Of a stretch of 5,050 nucleotides of DNA, positions 1-5,035 are shown piece after piece; the first letter of the stretch is position 1, and the number at the start of each line of letters is the position of its first letter. The notes under the pieces are model-generated. The model was not told where the DNA came from. It worked only from the letters and a program-made list of their open reading frames with translations, and did no database searches. Source of the stretch: Halieaceae bacterium. GTDB taxonomy: Bacteria; Pseudomonadota; Gammaproteobacteria; Pseudomonadales; Halieaceae. The stretch is from NCBI GenBank assembly GCA_009886815.1, contig QXYP01000313.1:1-5050 (forward strand), written 5' to 3'. Position numbers and translations under genes: made by a program.

Positions 1-447
1 CAGTGGGGCCACCACATGAGCGTCTCCAGCGTAGACGACAAGCCCTGTTACACCCTCATTGCGCTGGGCGAGTAGATCAAGGATTTTTTGTTTGGCCCGC
101 TGGGCTCGACTGGGTTGGATGTCGGCAGCATTCATTGATGCGCTGAGGTCCAGAACAATGACCAACGCATCGGCGCGCTGAAAAACAGGTATTTCAATTT
201 TCTGCAGGCTGGGCCCGGCCACGGTTATTATCGCCAGAATGAGCCAGATAAGGGTCCACCAATGTCCCAATCGTTTGGCGTTCTTTACGGTGCTAGACAT
301 CAGATGCGGCAAAAGATGTGGGTCTATCACCTTAGCCCAACTCGCTGATGTCTGGACCGAGCGCCAAAGCATAAAAAGGGCAGGTGGTAGGGCAACCAGC
401 AACCAAAATGCCTGTGGCCGCAATAGATTAAATCCGTCGTCAATCAT
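1..447 (-). CDS. batB: VWA-domain membrane protein, BatB type (partial, C-terminal part outside window)
   Basis: The frame is open from an ATG at 447 to the window edge (149 residues, 3' end missing). The start opens MIDDGFNLLRPQAFWLL. There is a hydrophobic segment at about residues 14-28 and another at about 63-79 (WWTLIWLILAIITVAG). The VWA domain follows with MIDAS D100-x-S102-x-S104 (VLDLSASM) and, further on, the family-typical stretch VVYAGDAHVVAPL at residues 137-149. This fits the BatB class, in which two N-terminal membrane helices anchor a periplasmic VWA domain; many gammaproteobacterial members continue into a TPR region, which would lie to the left of the window. The start overlaps the end of the upstream VWA gene by 8 nt (ATGATTGA), so translational coupling is likely. 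The role is inferred from the operon: a metal-dependent protein-binding partner of the MoxR ATPase. The family call is firm; the batB symbol follows general usage. Confidence 0.9.
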   Translation of the reverse strand, partial: MIDDGFNLLRPQAFWLLVALPPALFMLWRSVQTSASWAKVIDPHLLPHLMSSTVKNAKRLGHWWTLIWLILAIITVAGPSLQKIEIPVFQRADALVIVLDLSASMNAADIQPSRAQRAKQKILDLLAQRNEGVTGLVVYAGDAHVVAPL

Positions 448-1438
448 ATTGTTGCTTCTTGGTGACGGGACGCAAATGCAGGTGCGGCCAGGTTGTAAGT
501 GCAATCAATAATAGGGCTAGCCAAAATGCGATAGAGGTGGGAACCCAGGCCATGGATTCAATGGGTCTGAATGTCGATTTCTCCTGTTCCACGGGTTCTA
601 GCTCATCCAGAACTTGATATATATCCTGCAGTTCCTTAGGTGTCCTAGCCCGGAAGTAACGTCCACCCGTTGCTTGGGCAATGGCTGTGAGTAACGCCTC
701 ATCAACTTCACCTGATGAATTACTCGAAGTCCCCAACCGCCGACTGATACCGATGGTATAAATTCTGACACTCATCTCGGAAGCCAGTGCTGCCGCTTCC
801 ATAGGGTCAACGGTACTTGCCGTATCTTGACCATCGGTGAGCAAGATGAGAACCCGGGAGTCTGCGGGACGCTCACGCAGGCGCTTAACCGCTAACCCGA
901 GTGCATCACCGATGGCGGTATCTTCACCAGCAAAACCAAGTTGAGCTTCTTCAATGAATTGTTTAACAGTTTTAATATCGAAGGTGAGGGGCGCTTGTAC
1001 ATAGGCCCGAGTGCCGAAGAGGATCAGGCCCACTCTGTCCCCGCTTCTTCGACTGGTGAAGTCTGCGGCGATAGCTTTGACGGCGATGATCCGGGAGACC
1101 AGGCTGTTGCCAACCTGCATGTCCTCAATTTGCATGCTGCCCGACAGATCAATCGCGAGCAGTAAGTCGCGACCTGAATTTGCGAGCTCTATTGGCTCTC
1201 CTACCCATTGCGGACGCGTAGCCGCCATGACCAGGCTTAGCCAAATCAAAGTGAGTACCAAAAGTTTAACCGGGCTACCTTGAAAGCCCAATGCAGAGGT
1301 GCCGGCGAGTTGTCGCCAGCGATCGGCAAAGGGTGCTTCTAATGCCGCTTCCTCCGAACGACTGTCAGCCCGCATAAAGCGCATGATGACAGGTAGGGGA
1401 GCCAATAAAAGTAGCCAGGGGTAAACCAGCTCAATCAT
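440..1438 (-). CDS. batA: VWA-domain membrane protein, BatA type
   Basis: This encodes a 332-residue protein. The frame is open further upstream to 1480, but the ATG at 1438 is preferred. It gives the usual start MIELVYPWLLLLAPLP, overlaps the stop of the upstream DUF4381 gene as ATGA, and has GGGGAAG about 5 nt before it. Membrane segments lie at about residues 4-22 and 57-74, with a further C-terminal helix at about 301-317 (TSIAFWLALLLIALTTW). The VWA domain runs from about 91 to 280. It has a complete MIDAS: D97-L-S99-G-S101 (IDLSGSM), T174 in EDTAIGDAL, and D202 in LLTDGQD. The architecture is that of BatA/aerotolerance-type proteins: a periplasmic metal-binding adhesion domain held by helices at both ends. 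With a second VWA protein directly downstream it probably forms a paired complex served by the MoxR ATPase. That role is inferred from the conserved operon, and the ligand is unknown. Confidence 0.93.
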   Translation of the reverse strand: MIELVYPWLLLLAPLPVIMRFMRADSRSEEAALEAPFADRWRQLAGTSALGFQGSPVKLLVLTLIWLSLVMAATRPQWVGEPIELANSGRDLLLAIDLSGSMQIEDMQVGNSLVSRIIAVKAIAADFTSRRSGDRVGLILFGTRAYVQAPLTFDIKTVKQFIEEAQLGFAGEDTAIGDALGLAVKRLRERPADSRVLILLTDGQDTASTVDPMEAAALASEMSVRIYTIGISRRLGTSSNSSGEVDEALLTAIAQATGGRYFRARTPKELQDIYQVLDELEPVEQEKSTFRPIESMAWVPTSIAFWLALLLIALTTWPHLHLRPVTKKQQYD

Positions 1439-1908
1439 GCTGCTTCCCCATTTCGATGGGCGCTGTGGTGGCGAATCCATAGCGCGGCGCCCAACAGCAG
1501 TTCGTCAGGTGCAGGGGCACTGGGCGCGCGGTAAACCTGCTCTAATGACTGCACCCAAACATCCCCAGCTTTTGGCGCGCTATAACAGAGTCGGCTTAGC
1601 CACTGGGCACCGTGCAGTGCCGCAACCTCTCGCTCTGGCCAGGTGCGCAGCGCAGTTGCCTTTAATAGTCGATTGATTTGTTCAACGGTGGGCCTGTCGT
1701 GTGCTTGGAGTGCCTTAAGTTGACGGGTGGCGATCCTGCGGTATTGATTTTTTCGCCATAGCTTCAATAAGGCAGTGCTCAAAATTCCAATGAGCAAAAC
1801 CGCAATGATTACAATCAGCCACCATCCCGCTGCCAATGGCCACCAGCCGATGGCGGTTGGCTCGCGTAAGGGGGCTAGTTGATCAAGCAGTTGAGCCGTA
1901 TTCATCAT
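1435..1908 (-). CDS. DUF4381 domain-containing membrane protein
   Basis: This encodes 157 residues, or 156 if the second of two adjacent ATGs (1908 and 1905) is used. The N-terminus carries the DUF4381 signature, a leucine- and proline-containing stretch followed by a Trp-rich block (GWWPLAAGWWLI, residues 21-32). A single transmembrane helix runs to about residue 49, followed by a basic stop-transfer stretch (KLWRKNQYRR). The cytoplasmic part has the conserved NRLLKATALRTWPEREVAALHGAQWL region (about 79-104) and the C-terminal WIRHH (144-148), both typical of the family. It sits between DUF58 and the first VWA gene, the usual position. The gap from the DUF58 stop is 3 nt and the Shine-Dalgarno is weak, so reinitiation from upstream translation is likely. 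The biochemical function is unknown; it is presumed to be a membrane component of the MoxR-VWA assembly. Confidence 0.9.
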   Translation of the reverse strand: MMNTAQLLDQLAPLREPTAIGWWPLAAGWWLIVIIAVLLIGILSTALLKLWRKNQYRRIATRQLKALQAHDRPTVEQINRLLKATALRTWPEREVAALHGAQWLSRLCYSAPKAGDVWVQSLEQVYRAPSAPAPDELLLGAALWIRHHSAHRNGEAA

Positions 1909-1911
1909 GTC

Positions 1912-2835
1912 TTAGTGCGGAGGAAAGTAGCGTTGCAGTACTGTCAGCGGCAGCTGATCAGTGCTTATGGAAATTAGGGGTATTCGCAGCCCCTGATAGG
2001 CGTCACGTAGTGCTTGTGCATGCGCATCAAACTCGGCGCTAAACTGCGCCACCAACTTTCGATTGCCCGTATCTAAGGCGCTGCGTCCTGCACCGTCACT
2101 GACCACATAGCGGCCCGCCGTGGGCAAGTTGCGCTCGAGTGGATCGCTGATCATTACCCCGGTGATCTGCACGTGCTGCACTAGGCGACGTAACGTTTGC
2201 AGCACCCCCGGATTCAATCCGTCGTGAAAATCGCTAATGAGAAATAGGGCACTGCCGGGTCTTGCAATACGTTGTATTTGTTTGAGTTGTTCAGCGAGGT
2301 CTAGTGGCTCGATATCGCTGTTGTTTTTATCACAGCGAACCATTTCGCGAATAATGGCCAGTACGGTGTGTTTTGATCTGGCGGGTCTAATGTCTTCTGC
2401 TCGGTTACCCGACACCACCATTCCCCCCACGCGTTCGCCACGGTCGAGTGCTGACCACAAAAGTAAACTGGCGGTATGGGCCGCCAACACAGATTTAAAG
2501 CAATTGCGCGAGCCAAAACGCATGGTGCGCCGAAGATCGAGTGCGATCAGCACTGGGCGTTCTCGCTCTTCGTGGAACAGTTTGGTATGGGGTTCTCCCG
2601 ATCTTGCGGTCACTCGCCAGTCGATAGCACGAACGTCATCACCTGCGGTGTACTGTCGCACCTCATCAAACTCGACGCCGCGACCTCTTCGATAAGAGCG
2701 CTTAGCACCCGCCAAATTAGCGAGTGCTCGACTTGCTTTAGTGACATCAAGAAAACGCGCAGAAAAACGCGTGGCAATCAGCGCACTGCTGTCAATATCT
2801 GCCCCGTGAGGTGCTTGGTGCTGCTGGAGTTTCAC
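1912..2835 (-). CDS. DUF58 domain-containing protein (degenerate VWA-like)
   Basis: This encodes 307 residues and starts with GTG at 2835, 2 nt after the moxR stop; a TAGG stretch upstream may serve as ribosome binding site. The DUF58 core is unmistakable at about residues 49-90: RRGRGVEFDEVRQYTAGDD, followed by VRAIDWRVTARSG and the KLFHEERERP segment. The C-terminal two thirds has a VWA-like fold pattern, with beta-strand VLIALD (95-100), LFLISDF (198-203) and ITGVMISDP (224-232). The usual DxSxS metal motif is altered to D100-L-R-R-T104, so metal binding by a canonical MIDAS is doubtful. No membrane segment or signal peptide is seen, so the protein is probably cytoplasmic. DUF58 genes almost always accompany moxR, and the product is thought to be a partner or adaptor of the ATPase. 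The family call is certain; the molecular function is unknown. Confidence 0.94.
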   Translation of the reverse strand: MKLQQHQAPHGADIDSSALIATRFSARFLDVTKASRALANLAGAKRSYRRGRGVEFDEVRQYTAGDDVRAIDWRVTARSGEPHTKLFHEERERPVLIALDLRRTMRFGSRNCFKSVLAAHTASLLLWSALDRGERVGGMVVSGNRAEDIRPARSKHTVLAIIREMVRCDKNNSDIEPLDLAEQLKQIQRIARPGSALFLISDFHDGLNPGVLQTLRRLVQHVQITGVMISDPLERNLPTAGRYVVSDGAGRSALDTGNRKLVAQFSAEFDAHAQALRDAYQGLRIPLISISTDQLPLTVLQRYFPPH

Positions 2836-2837
2836 GC

Positions 2838-3794
2838 TCAGCCTACCGCTACGGTCTCAAGCAGTCGGTTGATAACCTGCGCCCGAGTCACTCCCGCCGC
2901 CTCTGCTTCGAAAGACAGTATGAGTCGGTGTTTGAGGCAATCGGTGACCACGGCTTGAACATCATCGGGGCTCACATAGTCTCTTCCGTGTAAATAAGCA
3001 TTGGCGCGAGCACAGCGATCAAGGGCAATGGTTGCCCGGGGACTGGCTCCAAACTCTAGCCAGTCGGAAAGTTCATTGTCGTAGGCCCCGGGTTCTCTGG
3101 TAGCAATGACCAGCTGAACAATGTAAGCCTCAACGGCTTCAGCCATGTGCACCGACAAAACCGCCTGACGTGCTTTGAAGACGGCTTCCTGGGTGAGTGG
3201 CTGCGGTGGTGCAGGGGTTGTTCCACTGGCTTCACGCCTTGCCAACTTCAGAATACGTGTTTCTGCCTCAGCATCTGGGTAAGACACGTTTACCTGCATT
3301 AAAAATCGATCAAGTTGAGCCTCGGGTAAGGGGTAGGTTCCTTCTTGCTCAATAGGATTTTGGGTCGCCATAACCAAAAACATATCGGGTAGGGGGTAGG
3401 TGCGCGTCCCCACGCTAACTTGACGTTCTGCCATGGCTTCCAACAGCGCAGATTGCACTTTTGCGGGCGCTCGGTTGATTTCGTCGGCTAGGATCAGGTT
3501 GTTGAAGATAGGGCCCTGTTGGAATTCAAAGGTTCCTTGCTGCGGCCTAAAAATGTCGGTGCCGGTGATATCGCCTGGCAGTAGGTCGGGGGTAAATTGA
3601 ATACGATGGAAGCCGCCTTCTATCCCTTCCGACATTTGTTTTATTGCACGGGTCTTAGCGAGACCGGGAGCACCTTCAACAAGTAGGTGTCCATCAGCCA
3701 GCAATGCAATCAATAATTTGTGGATAAGATCGTGCTGACCAATAATTTGGCCAGACAACCATTGCTCAAGTTGTTGTAGGGGTGTCGAAGTCAC
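2838..3794 (-). CDS. moxR: MoxR-family AAA+ ATPase
   Basis: This encodes 318 residues, the typical length for the family. The AAA+ motifs are intact and in order: Walker A GAPGLAKT (41-48), Walker B LILADEI (100-106) with catalytic D104-E105, sensor 1 TQNP (144-147), the MoxR-typical EQEGTYPLPEAQLDRF with arginine finger R163, and sensor 2 GASPRA (249-254). An alpha-helical lid domain ends the protein. MoxR ATPases are chaperone-like remodellers that help to assemble or activate protein complexes, usually together with VWA partners, and the genes downstream match this. The start is GTG at 3794: an in-frame TGA lies 18-20 nt upstream and no ATG intervenes, while the next in-frame ATG falls after the Walker A motif. 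No strong Shine-Dalgarno is visible, so initiation may be modest. It is the first gene of the leftward operon. Confidence 0.96.
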   Translation of the reverse strand: MTSTPLQQLEQWLSGQIIGQHDLIHKLLIALLADGHLLVEGAPGLAKTRAIKQMSEGIEGGFHRIQFTPDLLPGDITGTDIFRPQQGTFEFQQGPIFNNLILADEINRAPAKVQSALLEAMAERQVSVGTRTYPLPDMFLVMATQNPIEQEGTYPLPEAQLDRFLMQVNVSYPDAEAETRILKLARREASGTTPAPPQPLTQEAVFKARQAVLSVHMAEAVEAYIVQLVIATREPGAYDNELSDWLEFGASPRATIALDRCARANAYLHGRDYVSPDDVQAVVTDCLKHRLILSFEAEAAGVTRAQVINRLLETVAVG

Positions 3795-3814
3795 GGAAAG
3801 CGCTCTGTCTCAGG

Positions 3815-3827
3815 TATCCAAAGGATA
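3815..3827. promoter_or_regulatory. Short perfect inverted repeat before moxR
   Basis: TATCC-AAA-GGATA forms a perfect 5-bp dyad with a 3-nt centre, ending about 20 nt upstream of the moxR GTG codon. It could be an operator half-site pair or a small hairpin in the mRNA leader. The 163-nt rmf-moxR gap must contain the operon promoter unless rmf transcripts read through, but I could not identify a convincing -35/-10 pair. The dyad is short and could be chance. Confidence 0.25.
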
Positions 3828-3912
3828 TGGGTCCTGCTATGACAAAAACAAGTCTTGTGAGTTCATCTCAAGCGACCCGAAAGCCGCAAAATCACCGATC
3901 TTTGTGCCTAAT

Positions 3913-3945
3913 CACCCCAGCCAAGAGGCGTGGGGTGGCTCTTGG
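3913..3945 (-). terminator. Hairpin region just after rmf (possible weak terminator)
   Basis: Starting 12 nt past the rmf stop, a 7-bp stem CCAAGAG/CTCTTGG (3945-3939 with 3927-3921) encloses an 11-nt loop. A second stem CACCCC/GGGGTG (3937-3932 with 3918-3913) overlaps it, so the two are alternatives. Neither is followed by a T-run on the minus strand, so this is not a classical intrinsic terminator. It may pause or protect the rmf transcript 3' end, or allow partial read-through into moxR. Confidence 0.35.
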
Positions 3946-3957
3946 TTTAGGTTTCAG

Positions 3958-4161
3958 TTAAAAGCCGGACAGCTTATGGCAGGCGGTAATGTTGGTTAAG
4001 CCCTCCCATTGGTCAATTCGACCCTCGCGCCAGCCCTGCAACCAACTGAGTTTGTGGGGGCCAGTGCCGTGTGGACAGGTTTCACGGGAGCGTCCAGAGA
4101 GTCCGATTTGGTAGCCACGCTCAAAAGCACGTTTCAGCATGTCGCGTTTCGATCTTCGCAT
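3958..4161 (-). CDS. rmf: Ribosome modulation factor (RMF)
   Basis: This encodes 67 residues that align along their length with E. coli RMF: basic start MRRSKRDMLKRA, the hallmark RGYQIGLSGRSRETCP (15-30), and SWLQGWREGRID (39-50). RMF binds the 30S subunit near the mRNA exit/anti-Shine-Dalgarno region and promotes 100S ribosome dimers during stationary phase or starvation, silencing translation. The start ATG at 4161 has a strong Shine-Dalgarno AGGAG with an 8-nt spacer. The E. coli protein has 55 residues; here an extra tail (about 53-67, ending ACHKLSGF) extends the C-terminus. The gene is on the same strand as the MoxR operon, 163 nt upstream of it. E. coli rmf responds to growth rate and ppGpp; no specific control site was identified here, and the promoter was not convincingly located. 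Confidence 0.95.
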   Translation of the reverse strand: MRRSKRDMLKRAFERGYQIGLSGRSRETCPHGTGPHKLSWLQGWREGRIDQWEGLTNITACHKLSGF

Positions 4162-4169
4162 CGTTTGAT

Positions 4170-4174
4170 CTCCT
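4170..4174 (-). promoter_or_regulatory. Shine-Dalgarno site of rmf
   Basis: AGGAG on the minus strand lies 8 nt before the ATG at 4161. It is the strongest ribosome binding site in the window and fixes the rmf start. Confidence 0.85.
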
Positions 4175-4414
4175 AACTATGGATAACCACGGTTGGCCGA
4201 AAAAACCAACGGATATGAGTTGCAAATAAGGGAACCTGAAGAAGAATAGCCGGCAGGCCTGAGCTGGGTGCGCGCGCCTCAAAGGGGCATGCCACCGGGG
4301 GGTCGAGGGCCAAGCTGCTGCGATTGACGCTTTGCAGATTGGTTTTGAAGTTCGTTTGCGTAGGTCTGCACAGCTCAAATAAAACCAGAAGGCAGGGGGC
4401 CTGTCGAGGGTTCA

Positions 4415-4465
4415 TTGGTTCTAACTATTATTTAAAAAGCTATAAAAGTTAGCTAATAGCTCACA
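4415..4465. promoter_or_regulatory. AT-rich dyad cluster, candidate promoter/operator
   Basis: This strongly AT-rich block contains several interlocking dyads: CTAACT (4421-4426) with AGTTAG (4447-4452), extendable by 4 bp after one mismatch; AGCTAT (4438-4443) with ATAGCT (4456-4461); and the palindrome TTAGCTAA (4449-4456). Sigma-70 -10-like hexamers TATTAT (4426-4431) and TATAAA (4441-4446) lie on the plus strand, and AT-rich hexamers also occur on the minus strand, but none has a good -35 at proper spacing. It could drive a rightward RNA ending at 4576, and possibly leftward rmf transcription. Confidence 0.35.
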
Positions 4466-4576
4466 TTTTTTCTTCTGTTGCTGCAATAAGGCATTGTATC
4501 TCTGTAGGTAAAGGCTGTTTTGGTACAAATATTGTGGTCCTAGGAGTTGTAAGGGCAGCTCCTTATTTTTCTTTTT
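4452..4576 (+). ncRNA. Candidate small RNA (unidentified family)
   Basis: The unit is inferred from an AT-rich promoter-like block ending about 4450 and a strong intrinsic terminator at 4542-4576, giving a transcript of about 125 nt. No plus-strand reading frame of useful length lies within it, and stop codons are frequent. The T-rich tail (TTATTTTTCTTTTT) would suit an Hfq-type small RNA. The 5' end is a guess, since no -35 is clear. No known RNA family was recognised. Alternatively the terminator could end a longer rightward transcript starting nearer rmf. Confidence 0.35.
4542..4576 (+). terminator. Intrinsic terminator, plus strand
   Basis: AGGAGTTG (4542-4549) pairs with CAGCTCCT (4556-4563) in an 8-bp stem with one G-U pair and a 6-nt loop. 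It is followed by a T-rich tail to 4576 (five Ts, C, five Ts). The minus strand lacks a matching T-run, so it works rightward only. No plus-strand gene precedes it, so the RNA it terminates is unexplained by annotated genes. Confidence 0.7.
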
Positions 4577-4625
4577 AGCGGGTTGCAAGGCTCTAGCCGT
4601 TTTATGGCACTCGTGGACGTTTCAC

Positions 4626-4763
4626 TCATGTCTTGGGCCTTTGGCGGGTGCTGTACGTCATAGGCACAGGTCGGTAAGGCCAGGTAATGAGCGCTTTACA
4701 CGCTTTTAAAACCGTCTGACTCGCTGAGTTATGACTCTGTGTGTTGGTCGCAACGTTTGTCAT
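4626..4763 (-). CDS. Possible 45-residue small ORF, doubtful
   Basis: An ATG at 4763 (preceded directly by an in-frame GTG) opens a 45-codon frame, MTNVATNTQSHNSASQ through ITWPYRPVPM to a TGA at 4626. The same frame is open upstream to a stop near 4900, about 90 codons in all, but lacks a standard ATG in that upstream part. No Shine-Dalgarno stands at normal distance; an AGGGAGGG stretch is about 30 nt too far upstream. No family was recognised. The start codon lies inside the 4749-4793 hairpin. It may be a decayed gene, a small protein, or chance. Confidence 0.15.
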   Translation of the reverse strand: MTNVATNTQSHNSASQTVLKACKALITWPYRPVPMTYSTRQRPKT

Positions 4764-4793
4764 CACGATGGCAGCGCCATCAGGATCGTTGCG
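4749..4793. repeat. Nested long-range hairpin
   Basis: The outer stem CGCAACG (4749-4755)/CGTTGCG (4787-4793) is 7 bp and perfect. It encloses an inner perfect 6-bp stem GATGGC (4767-4772)/GCCATC (4776-4781) with a 3-nt loop, separated by an asymmetric internal loop of 11 and 5 nt. A second copy of CGTTGCG at 4826-4832 could replace the first as pairing partner. A separate TGGC-GTC-GCCA hairpin lies at 4814-4824. This suggests a structured RNA or a palindromic DNA element; no known repeat family was recognised. Confidence 0.5.
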
Positions 4794-5006
4794 CCCTCCC
4801 TGGAAATCCTCTGTGGCGTCGCCAGCGTTGCGATTAAAGGGCCAAATCTGATGTTTTAAGCCGTTAAATTTGCATGGAAATTGCTGTGCTTTTTGGGGAT
4901 TTTACGGGCATTAAACTTTGGGTGATCCAGACGTAAAAGGGGGTCGTACAAAACGCATTGGAACGACCACAGGGTTGGTCCCAGTATGTCTTGCGATAGT
5001 TTTAGG

Positions 5007-5030
5007 CCATCTTCCCCCAGATGGTTTTTT
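5007..5030 (+). terminator. Intrinsic terminator, plus strand
   Basis: CCATCT (5007-5012) pairs perfectly with AGATGG (5019-5024) around a C-rich 6-nt loop, followed at once by six Ts (5025-5030). On the minus strand the hairpin is followed by CCTAAAAC with no T-run, so it acts rightward. No protein gene precedes it on the plus strand. It therefore ends a non-coding RNA or acts as an attenuator for a gene to the right of the window. Confidence 0.75.
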
Positions 5031-5035
5031 CTCCC

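Noticed and set aside
1439..1480. Upstream start for the BatA-type gene (14 extra residues)
   Set aside because: The extra residues would overlap DUF4381 further and precede the usual MIELVYPW start; the ATGA overlap and GGGGAAG site favour 1438.
2237..2958. Plus-strand frames of 150-160 codons opposite the DUF58 and moxR genes
   Set aside because: They are antisense shadows of well-supported minus-strand genes with clear protein family motifs.
3823..4219. Shared GGATATG word before both moxR and rmf as a common operator
   Set aside because: Only 7 bases are shared, with no flanking symmetry at the rmf copy; expected by chance.
4121..4378. 85-codon minus-strand frame overlapping the rmf start
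   Set aside because: It runs into rmf in another frame, lacks a ribosome binding site and has low-complexity Arg/Ala/Pro composition.
4173..4415. 80-codon minus-strand frame ending 11 nt before rmf
   Set aside because: No Shine-Dalgarno before its ATG, few charged residues, no family resemblance, and another frame of similar length is open over much of the same stretch. More likely chance in the rmf leader, though its position before rmf makes it worth a homology check.
4670..4695. Similarity to an RNase P RNA segment (GGTAAGGCCAGGTAATG)
   Set aside because: The match is short, and the universally conserved RNase P core motifs are absent around it.
4691..4710. AGCG-CTTTACA-CGCT followed by TTTTAAAA as a terminator
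   Set aside because: The stem is only 4-5 bp and the T-run is short; not distinguishable from chance.
4874..4936. 20-codon plus-strand frame (MEIAVLFGDFTGIKLWVIQT)
   Set aside because: It looks protein-like but has no ribosome binding site and is too short to support from sequence alone.
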